From: Calycina herbarum
Lineage: Eukaryota; Ascomycota; Leotiomycetes; Helotiales; Pezizellaceae
NCBI GenBank assembly: GCA_001414485.1
Contig: LLEY01000105.1
Coordinates: 153,084 to 217,083 of the forward strand
Reading direction: 5' to 3'
Length of the DNA: 64,000 nt
Made by a program: the position numbers and the translations under genes. The notes under the pieces were generated by a model, which ran no database searches, was not told where the DNA came from, and saw nothing but the letters and a program-made list of their open reading frames with translations. Positions 24,749-36,987 of this stretch are shown here, piece by piece. The stretch's first letter is position 1; each line of letters starts with the position of its first letter.

Positions 24749-25256
24749 TCCCCTCTTCTTGAAAAGACTTATTCTTAAGGCTTTGTATTATCGGTATAGT
24801 ATTAGTACGATATTAGTAGGCAGTGTCTATAGGCGGCAGTATTATCGTTTATAGTTTAAATTATAGTTTATTAGTCGTCTTTTGTATAATAATAGCGACA
24901 AACGAAAAAAGAGATCTAATTAGCTATTAGATAGGAGTCGATAGGCTGTAGTAGCATTTACGACTTATTTGCTATTACTGTTTATAATAATAGTAATAAA
25001 TAATAATCGTAACACGCTAGCTATTATTATTAGTTATATATTAGTAGCTAACTCGCTCTCGATTCTGATTTCTTTTCCTCTTTCCTTTCTAATAAATAAT
25101 AATAAATTAAATCGTAAGAATACCCTCTAATTAGATATATCTTCCTATACTAACGTCTTTAGATATATAAACATATAATATATATATACCTATAACGTAA
25201 GTCTTTACCTTCAGAGTTAGGGCTAATTTAGAGTGCTAATCAGTTTATATAGTATA

Positions 25257-26098
25257 ATGCCTCTTCCTTACCCTGCTAGTGCCCTTCTAGATACCTACCG
25301 TGTCTACTACGTTCGGTGCCTTTAGGCAAAAGCTAGAGACAGAGAGCATAAGTATGTCTTTATAAAAGACATATCTAAGAAGTGTAAGTATTACGTTAGA
25401 TAGAACGCTGTTTATGTCCTAGTAAGCAGTCCTGAGTCTAAACTAAGTCTGAACCTATACTAACTATTATAGTTGCCCTGGTTTATAGAGAAGGAGTTTA
25501 TTGTCTTATAGCTCTTAGAAAGCCTGGTTACGATTAAGAAGGCTGCTAAGGCTATTGACAAGATCATGGTCGTTGCTGCTACGGAGGCACCTAAGACTAT
25601 AACGGAGTTGTAGTACGCGCTCCTCGAGGAGACTCGGGCGCTTCGCGTCGAGGTTGCTGTAAGTATTCCTTCCTTAGTCGGTGCGGTTACGGAGGTGATT
25701 TTAGACTAACATTCTAATAGGCTGGTAATACTATATAGGTCTAGATTCGGGACCTCTTCGAAGCCTATCTGAAGAGCTTACGGGTCGCGGGTGGTCGTTA
25801 GAGTAAGAAGCGTAAGTACGCGGAGGTAGAGGGGGTTCCTAGGGATAAGCTAGTTCAGGTCCCTTTCGGTAGGGAGAATAGTAAGGAGGAGGATTATAAG
25901 GACGAGGATGATGAGGAGGAGGCTGAGGCTGCTGTTACATAGCTGGCTAACGGGGTAGCTAGGGCAGAGGAGGTTAAGCTTTAGATCCTGTTTAGTAGCG
26001 ACTCGGTATTATCTTCTTATTCTTCTACTTTGTCGATTTTAAGTTATTTAGAGGTAACTAGGATTAGTAGTATTCTTAAGAGTTATTTAGTTGAATAA
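25257..26098 (+). pseudogene. Antisense ORF of family C with a spliceosomal intron
   Basis: This frame lies opposite to pol. Exon 1 is 25257-25658 (134 codons), intron 25659-25720 (GTAAGT..CTAAC..TAG, 62 bp), exon 2 25721-26098 (125 codons plus TAA). Both exons are in phase with it. All internal stops are TAG or TAA, consistent with RIP of CAG/CAA codons. The product would be about 259 residues with an N-terminal basic Cys-containing patch (SKKCKYYV), a long helical middle, a nuclear-localisation-like KKRKY and an acidic tract (EEDYKDEDDEEEAEAA). The 25560-25930 part stays GC-rich. The stop is 8 bp from the convergent pol stop (26107-26109). I infer an accessory or captured gene; the function is unknown. 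Confidence 0.65.
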
Positions 26099-26106
26099 TA
26101 AACTCT

Positions 26107-27524
26107 TTACTTATCCTTGTCTGTTTCCTATATACGTATCTATTTAGAGAGGAGTCGGGGTAGTCCTAGTTACTCTAGGTATTTAACGTAGAAGTCTCTT
26201 AATCGATGTAGTAAACCTTGAAAATTGTTAGTAGGATACTAAGTAGGGTCGGAATCGTAGCTGACCTATTTTACTTAATACTATAGTTGTCTCTTAAAAA
26301 GTCTATTAGCGAGAATCTCTTGAACTTCCTATTCTTATATACTCTAAATAATCTCTAGGGGTGGCTCTAGGGCTTCCTGTCTAGGTAGAGGGGTATTCAG
26401 GTCCTTAGATAGTATGTCTATAGCGAAAACGTTATAAATTAATAATCCTTTTAGAAGCTTTAACTTATAAGAGTGTTCTATACGTTCTAGTATTTTAAAG
26501 GGTCCTATCTACTGCTCGGCTAGCTTTCAGCTAGGTCGATTTATCTTAAGGTTCCTTATTAATAAGTAGACTTTATTACTAACATCCTAGTCGATAGCTC
26601 TTTAGTATTAATTCGTATTATCTTATATTCTCTACTAGGCTTTAGTTATATTATCTTTAGCTACGTTCTAGGCCGAGTACATATATTAGGCTATTTTAGC
26701 TACCTTATTATAATTTAATCGTTCCTAGGGAATAGAAGTCTTTAGAGTATTCTAGTCCTACGAGGTTCTTGAATCAAGTCCGAACTTAAGCTAATAAGAG
26801 GTTATACCGATTAAGAAGTATAGGAGAGTTATTTATACTCGGTCTATTAGAGGGATTAACTTACTCTAATTATCCTAGTAGTAGGTTACGAAAGGCCTTA
26901 GTCTCTAATCGATATATCGGTTTATAATCTCTATCTAACTATCTATTTATTTATAGTAAGCTATAGAGAGCTTAAGCTTAATACTAATAATACGATAGAA
27001 TTCTATCTAAAAAGCTAAGACGAATTAAGATCCTCTATTAGATGTAATCGATTCGGGATAGTATCTAAAATAATAGATCTACTATATAAAAAGTTAAGCT
27101 AATCCTCTAGCGTTAGTTGTAGAATAGTAGGGAATAGATACTAAATCCTTTCTAAGGCGGTCTATAAATACTAGTATAGTATTATATCTATGTTTGTCTT
27201 TTAGAAAGGACTTAAAATCTATATATAAATGCTATATTAGGTAATCAGGAACTGGTAGTAGGTAAAGAAACCCTTGCTGTTTAGTCTGTTAAGGATAAGA
27301 GTATCTATACGCTCGGTAGTTAGCTATGTATACTTTATAGTCCGAACCTATGTCGATCTAGTAGTAGGCGGGAGCTAATAACTAGTATGTCTTTCAGGTA
27401 CTTAGGTAAGTACTAGATACTTAGTCGTAGACTTCTCGGATTAGATTCGTATAGAGTTCGGTGTTTCTTTAGACGTAAAGCCGTCCTCTAAATAGGAGTA
27501 AATTGTCTAGCGAGATAGTGTAAC
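26107..27524 (-). pseudogene. Family C pol relic, 3' part: integrase C-terminus and chromodomain
   Basis: Reading the minus strand from 27524: the integrase core tail, then a GPY/F-type module near 26460-26540 (KLAEQ, then GPFKILERI). A chromodomain follows at about 26160-26330 (EVQEILANRLFKRQL..VSYDSDPT), with the Trp positions now stops. The pol stop is TAA at 26107-26109. The upstream part of pol continues at 40283, beyond the nested element. Confidence 0.8.
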
Positions 27525-27756
27525 TGTTACGATCTATATCTGAAGACAAAGGTATAAGAGTATATATGTATATATTCGAGAATTTAAAGCTACAGTTCTA
27601 AGAACGAGGGAATACGGAATATATACTCTACGAAAAAGAGGTATTCCTACTAACTATAAAGAGCCTTTAATCTCGTTATAAATCCGTCTAAGCGTTGCGG
27701 CTCTGACGGTTACGTATAGGACCGAGAATCACGTGTTACAGACTAGCGCTATAATA
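27525..27756 (-). repeat. Family A 3' LTR (minus copy)
   Basis: A 232-bp LTR starting TGTTACGATC, which keeps the original terminal TGTTAC. Its last bases read ATAATA (from GTAACA). Confidence 0.9.
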
Positions 27757-30277
27757 TTACCCCCTCTTTTAGAAAAAGCTTGTTTATAAGCTTTGTATTA
27801 CAACTAAATCGTCTGTTAGATAATCGTAATCGTCTATTCCGTCTTCCTACGCTCGTATCTAGCTTTATAAAGCCCTTAGCGGACTAGCGCGGGCTAGATT
27901 AGCGAGGTGAAAATCGTATAATTTGTATAGGTAATACTTAAAATTCGAGGCCGGATACTACTATAGATTAGGGTTATAGCCTAACTATTAAACCCTGTAT
28001 TAGAGCTTTCTACGAACTACCTTTATAGCTAAGACTTCTTCTACTTCCTACTCTTCCTAATCTATAACCTATATTAGCAGGGGTGGTTCGTTTACCTATC
28101 TAGGTAACGGATCTATAGCGGCCTTATAGAGCAGTAACAGGTGGAATATAGGGTATATACGGAAGTGGTCTAGTAGTTTAAGCTAGAAAGAGTGTCCTTC
28201 GCGGGCTATAATCTAGAATAGACCCTTGTTTTGTCTATCTAGCTTATAGCTTAGCTAGTCTATCTTCTAATTACAAGTCGATACTTAAACAAAGTCGTCT
28301 ATGTTAAAGTCTACTACTCTTCGAATCCGGTTCGTAGACCTTATATAGCGGTCTTATGCTTTACTAACCAATTCCTTTGCTACGGTCTAAGTATTATATA
28401 TTCTCTATATAAGTGCCTCTATATTAGTCTAGTTAAGCTATTTATAGACTATTACGGATTTATCTAGACAGTTCTAATCGAAGAACGTAGTAGCTACGTA
28501 TCTATTAATTACTTTAAAAGGCGAGAGCCTACCTAGACTCTTATATAGAAGCGTAAGCTAAGCGTAGTCTAGAATAGGGACAAGTTTGCTCTAGTTGTCC
28601 TAATAGTAACTAATAAAAGGCTATAGGCGTTGATTAATCTATTAGTTTATGATTTTAGTTTATCTGTTAGTTTATAAGTAGAAAGTAGTAGATAGCCTAA
28701 GCTTTATACTAAGGATTCTATAGAATTTAGACTAGAAAGAAGAAATAAACTATGGTCTATAGTCTAAAATAATACTTTATAGATAGCTATAGGTTCGATA
28801 GATCTACGTAACGTATATTCGAGCTATATCTTAGGCTATAACTGTCTTTAAATAGGGGATCGAGACCGATTACTTAGTTAGGCGATCTATAACTACCTAT
28901 AAGGTATCGTAACCTTGTTTATCAGTAGGGAAAGACTTATAGTCTATAGTAATATACTACTAGAGACGTTCTAGAACTAGTAACAGGTGTAAAAACCTAG
29001 GTTTATAGTCGCGAGGAACTATAGCACGTCGACAGTCTCTATAGTTATTAATATAGGTTTCTACAGACGTCTATAAACCTTTCTACTAGTATCTACGGGC
29101 GAGGATAGCTACTGTCTTTGTCTGTCTAGGGTGAGCCGTAGATACTTATACGTAAGCCTTATAGATTAGGTCCGTCTATAAGGTGCCTTAATTAGGAACT
29201 ACGAGTCTCTTTTGCTAAAGAAGTAAGCCGTTCTCTATTATCTAGTTTTAGTACCCGTAGGTAGCTTTCGTTTAGTCGTCTTCTAAGTCTAAAGAGTTAT
29301 AGTTAGTAGTAAGTAACTAGTCGACAAGGTTAAGCAAGGGTTCTAAGGTAACTAGAGCTAACGTTATAAGAGGTTCTAATCGAGTAGTAATACGTAGATC
29401 TAACTAATCAGACATAAGTAAGGTTTGTTATCTTATAGACGCTTTTAGGTCGTTCTACGAGTTAACGTCTTAGTCCTAGCGTATTAATATATCTGTTTTC
29501 TCGTTCTACTTACTAGATTAAAACGTAATTATAAAATAGAACTCTAATAGAAACTCTGCCTATCTCGCTTACCGCTAGTTTAAGGTTTTAGAGGTTATAA
29601 AGTACTCTAAAGCCTTATAATCGATGAAGACCTTAATCTAGGAGCTAGTCTAAGCAAGATCTACTCGCTATTATCTAAAAGAGCGTATAATAGCTAACAT
29701 CTCCTTATCGTAGATTTGGTAGTTTAGCTTAGCAGGGTTTATCGTCTTCGAGAAGTAGCCTACAGGTCTCTATAGTTCGGTTTCGGATATACGTTATAAT
29801 ATTATAGCTATAACTACTCCGTCAGAAGCGTTAGTCTTAACCATAGTCTCTAAATCGGCTATAAAGTGGTATAAGAGAGAGGTAGTAACTAAGGCTTCTT
29901 TTAATATATTAAAAGCCTTCTTATATTCTAAGTCGAACTTAAACAGTACTTCCTTTCCTATAAGATAGTTTAGTAGACGAGTAATCTATCTATAATCCTA
30001 AATAAAACGTTAGTAGAAGTTATAAAAACCTAGGAAGGACTAGATACCCTTAATAGTACTAGGATATTTCTAGGAAACGATTACTAAGATCTTCTCTAGG
30101 TCGACTTCGATTCCGTCTATAGAGATAATAAAACTAAGGTACTTTATACGAGTAACGTAGAACTCTGTCTTCTTAATATCCACTTATAGTCTAGCTTTAT
30201 AGAGCTGTTCTAAGACCTTACAGACGTGTTTAACGTGTTTGAGCTTATTATTAGAGTATATAAGAATGTCGTTAAGG

Positions 30278-30703
30278 TGTTACGAATCACGTGCACACGT
30301 GATAAGTGAAGACCAGGCGGCGTCCTAACAGGTTAAGCACTATCGGAATACTTTTATAGCAGATAGGGATCGGTTAGGTTAGCTAAGCGATCTAGGGATT
30401 TCCTTTGGTTATAATCACGTGATGAGAGTTCGCTAGACGGGGCGACAGGTCTAGCAGTCTAGCAGCGACGGAGCGACTAAGCTAGTACGGGGAACGAAGG
30501 TTCTATATATACTAGTATGTCTACTATCTAGATAGGAGCTTCGTACTTAACTTTAGTTATTAATCTTATTATCTTATTTAACATCTTTGATATAAGTAAC
30601 GAGTTCACTTCTAAGTAAACAACCCGGCGTATTCTTACTTCTTACTATATACTAACCTTTAAGACTTAGTTATCTTTGTTTAGTTTGTTTAAGTTTCGTT
30701 ACA
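30278..30703 (+). repeat. Family B 5' LTR (copy 30278)
   Basis: A 426-bp LTR starting TGTTACGAATCACGTG and ending GTTTCGTTACA. A TATA stretch CTATATATAC lies near 30502. Confidence 0.9.
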
Positions 30704-30705
30704 CT

Positions 30706-30713
30706 TTAAGCAC
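30706..30713 (+). promoter_or_regulatory. Predicted self-priming primer-binding site, family B
   Basis: TTAAGCAC starts 2 nt after the 5' LTR. Its complement GTGCTTAA is intact in the related LTR at 53675-53682, about 33-39 nt after a TATA box (53636-53642). In this copy's own LTR the site reads GTACTTAA, one RIP-type change. The same site is at 44790-44797 in the other full copy. Eight bases is short, so the case rests on agreement with families A, C and E. Confidence 0.45.
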
Positions 30714-30737
30714 CTGCTTAGAAGTAAGATTACTACT

Positions 30738-32560
30738 ATGTCGGTAACTTCTTCTACTTCGAAAACCACCCTACTAAAGCCAGCTGTGGACCTCCTAGTT
30801 ATATCAGTTACTACTCTTCGAGAGGAAGTGAAACTTCCTCTTCTAAAGCTGTTTAATAGCTTACCTAAGAAACTAGCTAAGTTCTTAATAAAAGCTTCTC
30901 TCTACTTAAACTTTTATTATACTTAGTTTAGAAATAAAACTAACTAGGTTATATAGTTATCTACCTATCTTAAAGGGGCAGCTTATAACTGGTTAGAACC
31001 TTACTTAGAGGATTACTAGGTGAATAAAATAGTTAAAGGAAAAGTCTCTCTTTAAATATCTAAAAAGATAAGGGATTTGTTTAGAAATGTTCGAGGGTTT
31101 AGAAAGGGAATTAACTAGGCTTTTAAGAATGTTAATATAAAAAAGAAGGTAGTTAGAGCTTTATATATACTTAGGCAAAAGGGGTTAGCTACTAAATATG
31201 CCTTATAATTTTAATAGTACTCTATATAGATAGGTTAGAACAACGAAGTATTATATAAACAATTCTATTATAGACTTAAGGATAATATAAAGGATAAACT
31301 TATATAAGAAGATTTTCTAGATACGTTGAATAAGTTAATAAATAATATAATTAGGATTGATAACTATATCTATAAGAGGAACCTAGAAAAGAAAGGAAGT
31401 TATAGACATTAATATAGAAAGAGTAGACGAAAAGATTATAAAGATCTTATAGAAATCGATGCTACCTAGAAATTATAGGTTTTAGAGAAGGAATCTAAGA
31501 AGGAAAACTTCTAGAAGGGAAGACTGTCTTAGAAAGAGCGAAATTGTTAATATAAGTAGAACTTATATTATAACTATAGTCTTTCTAGCTATAGAGTAAA
31601 TGAGTATAGTAAGAAGAAAGACTCTAAAGGGAAATAAGCTAACGCTACTGTCTAAAAAGAAGTAGCTTTGTTAGAAAAAATTGAACTTACGGAAGAAGAA
31701 CTCGAAGCTAGAGGTTATAGTACGTAAATTGAAATAGATGTTATAGATATAATAGTAGGTGTTATATACTTATAGCTAAACGAAGGAATTAAGTTATAAG
31801 TTATTAAGGTATAGGATACTAATAATAATAAGGATCTATTACTTAAAGAATATTACGATATACGGTTAGAAATAGATTATAAATTACCTCTTTAGGTAGA
31901 ATATAAATTACTACTATTAATAAGTTTATTAGAGTTGTTAGAATCGATATCTGACTTGTTAGAAGTAGATCTAGGAATGTATAAGCCTAAATAAGGTGAA
32001 ATATAGGTATTTATTAGAACTTTTAAAAGAGGAAATAGATAGGTATATATAGAAAACTAGAAACCTGATTTCTAGAGCCTATATTCTACTTAAGGAATTA
32101 ACTCTACTATTTTAACTACTTATAAAATAGTTTAGAATAAATAGGATAGAATAACTTTAGTAAGCCTTATTACTAGAAGGGAAACTATTAAATTTAAAGA
32201 ACCTAGACTAAAATAAGTAGTATTTAGTAAGCTATCTAGTATATCTAAGATAGGAGATATTTAGATAGTTGTAGATATATAAGAAGAAACTAGCTTATAG
32301 TAGTAGTAGGGTCCCGACGACTTTATAGGACGCTCTAAACCTAGCTTTTTAGGTATACTACTTAATAATAAGGAAGCTATACTAGAAATAGGAAGCTAGT
32401 ATACTATAGTCGCTCTAGTCGGAAAAGTTAGTATAATATTTTAGGAATTAAGAAGTAGAAAATTATTTAGTATAATCTTCTAGAAGATAAACGAATACGA
32501 TATAAACTAAGAAATAGAGTTAGTATAAAAAGAACTCTACTAACTAATAAGTAAAGAATT
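30738..32560 (+). pseudogene. Family B gag relic
   Basis: The start ATG at 30738 is followed by 62 open codons up to a TAG. The product begins MSVTSSTSKTTLLKP and resembles the N-terminal capsid region of fungal gypsy gag. A zinc knuckle lies at about 31566-31610; its Cys/His codons now read Tyr (YYNYS..Y..NEY), consistent with RIP. Beyond this the frame is broken many times. The right end is approximate. Confidence 0.75.
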
Positions 32561-32579
32561 AAATACTACTTCTAGAGAA

Positions 32580-35500
32580 AATTAACTTATAGTAATAGCG
32601 AAGATAAGAGGAAAGGAACTCCGAATCTTGATTAATTTAGGAGTAACGAGTAATTTCCTTTCTTTAATAGCTTAAAAGAAGCTGAACGTCTTAATTAAAG
32701 GTATAAGGCTATACCGCTTAGGAGTAGTTAATAGAATAGACGTTGTATATTAGAATAGAATTATTAACTAGTAAACTATTCTAATAAATATTACTATTGA
32801 AGAATACTACTTAGATATATAATTCGATATTATTAAAATAGGAAGTAAGGAAGCGATACTTAATATACTATAGATTAGAGAATATAATCTAGATATTAAT
32901 TAGAAGGTACGAATAATAACCTTTAGTTAATATAATTATATAGGTTTATAATTATAACTTTAAGGCTAGAACAAGGTTAGCGCTACCTCTTCTAAGACGC
33001 TAGGACACCTTGTCTAGGGTTCTTCACAGGTTAGTAAGAAAGCTGATAACGAAATACCTATATAGTATAGAGAATTCGAGGCTTTGTTTAAAAACCTAGA
33101 AGACTTGCGAGCCTTGCTAGAACATTGCTTATAAGATTATAAGATTAAATTAAAAGAGGGTTATTACCTCTTAAAGTAGAAGCTTTAGTTATATAACTAG
33201 AAAAGCCTATAGAGAATAGAAAGTTATATAAAGGAAGGTATTAAGAAAGGATATATTAGAAAGTCTAAGTTACTAATTACCTTAAACATACTTATTATTA
33301 AGAAAAAAGACGATCTAGATAGAAGAGTATATATTGATTACTAAGAAGTAAATCACGCTATAGTTAAGAACGCTTATCCGCTGCTACCTAGCTAGTACTT
33401 GTAGGATAAGTTAAGTAAGGTAGTACGATTTATGAAATTAGATTAATAAAACGCTTATAGACTTATACGAATAAAAGTCGGGGATGAATAGAAGATAGTA
33501 TTTGCCTTACTATTAGGCCTTTATAAATATATAGTTATACCTTTTAGACTTTATAATATACTAGCTATATATTAGAGATAGAATAATAATATTTTAGGAG
33601 ATCTTCTAGGAGTAATAGTAATCTATTACTTAGATAATATATTAATCTTCTTAGAAAAAGAAGAAGAATATAAGGAATATATTAAAGAAGTTTTATAACG
33701 ACTTATAAGAGTAAACTCTTAGTTAAAACTCTTAAAATACGAGTTTGAAGTAACTTAGACTCTTTTCTTAGGATAGGTATTTAACCTAGAGAAAATGGAA
33801 ATAGATCTAGTAAAGATCTAGGACATCTTAAACTAGAAGTTACTAGAGAATGTAAAAGATATATAGTCCTTCTTTAGATTTATAAACTTTTACTATCTAT
33901 TTATTTAAGACTATATAAAGATTACTAAACTAATATTAGAACTAGTTAAAAAAGCTATTAAGTTTATATAGAATAAATAAGTAGAGGATACTTTTTAGAA
34001 AATTAAAGCGAAGTTTATAGAAGAACCTATTCTATACGATTTCGATATAAATAAGCCTAGTATAATTAAAATAGACGTCTTAGACATAGTAGTAGGTGTA
34101 GTTCACCTATAGCTAAATAATAAGAGAAAACTTATATCTATTATATATTATTCTAAGATATTTAACTTAGTATAATAAAACTATAGTATCTTTGATAAGG
34201 AATTGCTTACTATAGTATTAGCTTTAGAATACTAGAGAATTTATTTATAGCTAGTAAAATACCTAGTTATAGTTTTATCTAACTATAAGAATCTTAAGAC
34301 ATTTATAATAACTAAGAAACTTATGACTAGATAATTAGCTAAATAGTTAGAAATATTAAGAGGATTCGATATTATTATTCGATATATAAAGGGAACGTCG
34401 AATACTCGAGCTAATACTCTTAGCTAGAAACCTAGATATAAGAGAAATAAAGAGTATAAGAAGATTACGATCTTAAAAACTCTTAAGAATAGAGACTTAG
34501 TACCTACTATATATAAGATAGTAGTAATAAACAATATCTAGATAAATAAGATTTAGAATATATATAAAAGTTATAATTAGTACGTGAAAGAGAAACTATA
34601 GGTTCCTAGCTCGTATATAAAGGAGTTTATATAAGAATACTATACTATACTCGCTTACGGTTACTAGGGAATTTATAGAACCCTTTAGAGGATAAGACAA
34701 CATTACTATATTAATCGGTTATCTATAATAGTTAAGGAAGTAATAGCGGAATATAATACCTATACTAGGAATAAGGCTTCCTACTATACTTCTTATAGAT
34801 AGATAAATACTACTCTAATACTATAGATACCTTAGAAATTAATATCTATAGATTTTATTATTAAATTACTAAAATCTAAAGATCTAATAATAAGAGTTCA
34901 ATATAATACGATCCTAGTTATTATAGAACGACTTATAAAGTATATAATCCTAATAGTATATATAGAGTTAAGTATAGCTAAGGAATTAGCATTTGTATTC
35001 CTTAGAGAAGTAGTCTTAAGACATAGACTACTAGAAGAAATACTCTTAAATAAAGATAAGCTCTTTACCTTAAAATTTTAGATCGCTCTTATAGAATAAT
35101 TAGGTATAAAAAGAAAGCTTTCTATAGCTTTCTACTCTTAAATAAATAGAAGAAATAAACAGATAAATTAAGTAGTTAAAACATACCTTTATTATTACGT
35201 AAACTACTAGTAAGATAACTAGGTAGAACTACTACTCTTAGTATAGTTTGCTTATAACAGTTTAGTAATAGAAATAATACTTATTATACTATTCTACGCT
35301 AACTTTAGATATAAATTAATAGTATATTAAGAACTACTATCTACGACTATTAATAACTAACTTGCTTATATTTAAGTCTTGAAAATTAAGAGTCTATATA
35401 AGAAACTTATAGAGGACCTATAATTTATAGTAGAAAGAAACGCGTACTACTATAATAAACGACGTAGTTAGGAGCTAATACTAAAAGAGAGAGATAAAGT

Positions 35501-35880
35501 CTACTTAGTATAAAAGAATATCGATACGAAAAGACTAAGTAATAAACTAGATTATAAAAAACTTAGACTATTTAAAATTAAACGAGTTAAGAGACCTTTA
35601 AATTATAAATTAGTATTACTAAAGATAATAAATATATACCTAGTATTCTATATATCCTTGCTTAAACTAGTACTATTAGGAGCACTACTAGCCCTAATTA
35701 TAGAAATTCAACTAGTTAACCTAAACGCTAAATACGAAGTTAAACGGATTCTTAACTATAGGATTATTAGAGGTAAGATTAAGTATTTAATTAAATAGTT
35801 AGATTATCTATATTTAGAAAATACTTAGAAACCTAGAAAAAATATTAGCTAGTACTTAGAGGAACTTTAGGAGTTCCACC
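32580..35880 (+). pseudogene. Family B pol relic with chromodomain
   Basis: Protease remnant at about 32620-32665 (ILINLGVTSNFLS where D-S-G-A-T is expected). RT spans about 33290-33700 with the YxDD box reading YLDN at about 33628-33639. RNase H follows near 34060, integrase core about 34600-35500, and a chromodomain at 35729-35850 (KYEVKRILNYRII..KIKYLIK). The C-terminal tail runs into the region also used by the antisense ORF. Numerous TAG/TAA codons. Confidence 0.85.
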
Positions 35881-35898
35881 GTTGAAACCTAAGTCTGC

Positions 35899-36280
35899 CT
35901 ATATTACATAGTTAGTAGGGAAGGACTTAAGAAAGGCTAGGTCGAGGCCTAGAGCGAAGGCAGGATCGGAAACGTCGGGCGTAGAGAGGGCAGCTAGCCT
36001 GGCAGCCTCTTCTTCTATCCGCTTCTTTTCTTCCTCCTTCTCTTTTTTCTTTCTTTCTAAATCTTTAGTAGTATCTAACTTATTAAGCGAGTTGAGACTA
36101 GCAGCTATTATCCTTTAACGCTTCTTATAGAGTTAGCGTTTTTGCTTCTTTAGTTGACGAATACGAGCTATAGCCTCGGCTATGATCGTATAACTCTTCT
36201 CCTCTTTATTATCTAGCTGCTCGATCTAGGAGTCGACGCTCTTCTACTCGTTTGCTGTAGGTATTTGATTAATAATATAA
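35899..36280 (-). pseudogene. Antisense coiled-coil ORF of family B (copy 30278)
   Basis: The minus-strand frame ends at a stop at 35899-35901. It carries a heptad-like basic/acidic helix (EAIARIRQLKKQKR, then a long E/K run), followed by a hydrophobic tail with DLAFLKSFP. The same reading is preserved at 49983-50370 and about 52745-53040. Stops are TAG/TAA. Many ascomycete hypothetical proteins share the A-R-x-x-R-L-R-K-Q-K core. The true start may lie further up, towards 36470. Confidence 0.55.
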
Positions 36281-36561
36281 ATATTATAAGACTTGTTTAT
36301 AGTAGTATAACGACTATACTATAATAGTTTTTAGTCTCTAGAACTAAAATACTCGTGTTCCTTATTAGCGTTTTTATAACGAGTATATAAAGCTATTCTC
36401 TTACTAGATAAATTAATTACTCTACTAAGAGCTTTATAGTTAGTTTATTATAGAGAATAAGAGGTATTTATATTAAAAAGGAAAGAAGACTACTAGCCTT
36501 CTAACGATATTTCTTAGGTTATACTTAAGTATAGAGACACGCTAAGCTAAGAAGGGGATAG

Positions 36562-36987
36562 TGTTATAAATTACATATACACGTGATAAGTGAAGACTAG
36601 GCAGCGTCTTAACAGGTTAAGTACTATTAGAATACTTTTATAGCAGATAGGGATCGGTTAGGTTAGCTAAGCGATCCAGGGATTTCCTTTAGTTATAATC
36701 ACGTGATAAGAGTTCGCTAGACGGGGCGACAGGTCTAGTAGTCTAGTAGCGACGGAGCGACCAAGCTAGTACAGGGAACGAAGGTTCTATATATACTAGT
36801 ACGTCTGCTATCTAGATAGGAGCTTCGTACTTAACTTTAGTTATTAATCTTATTATCTTATTTAACATCTTTGATATAAGTAACGAGTTTACTTCTAAGT
36901 AAACAACCCGGCGCATTCTTACTTCTTACTATATACTAACCTTCGAGACTTAGTCATCTTTGTTTAGTTCGTTTGAGTTTCGTTACA
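36562..36987 (+). repeat. Family B 3' LTR (copy 30278)
   Basis: A 426-bp partner of 30278-30703, starting TGTTATAAATTAC and ending CGTTACA, then TSD TAAGG. Confidence 0.9.

Larger units (their letters stand above)
30278..36987 (+). mobile_element. Full-length family B chromovirus nested in family A
   Basis: A 6710-bp element with two 426-bp LTRs (30278-30703, 36562-36987) and the TSD TAAGG (30273-30277 and 36988-36992). Plus-strand order: gag from the ATG at 30738, zinc knuckle, protease, RT, RNase H, integrase, chromodomain, then a minus-strand antisense ORF before the 3' LTR. It is the innermost member of the deepest nest (A > B > C > A > B) and therefore among the youngest insertions. Even so it is heavily mutated. 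Confidence 0.93.
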
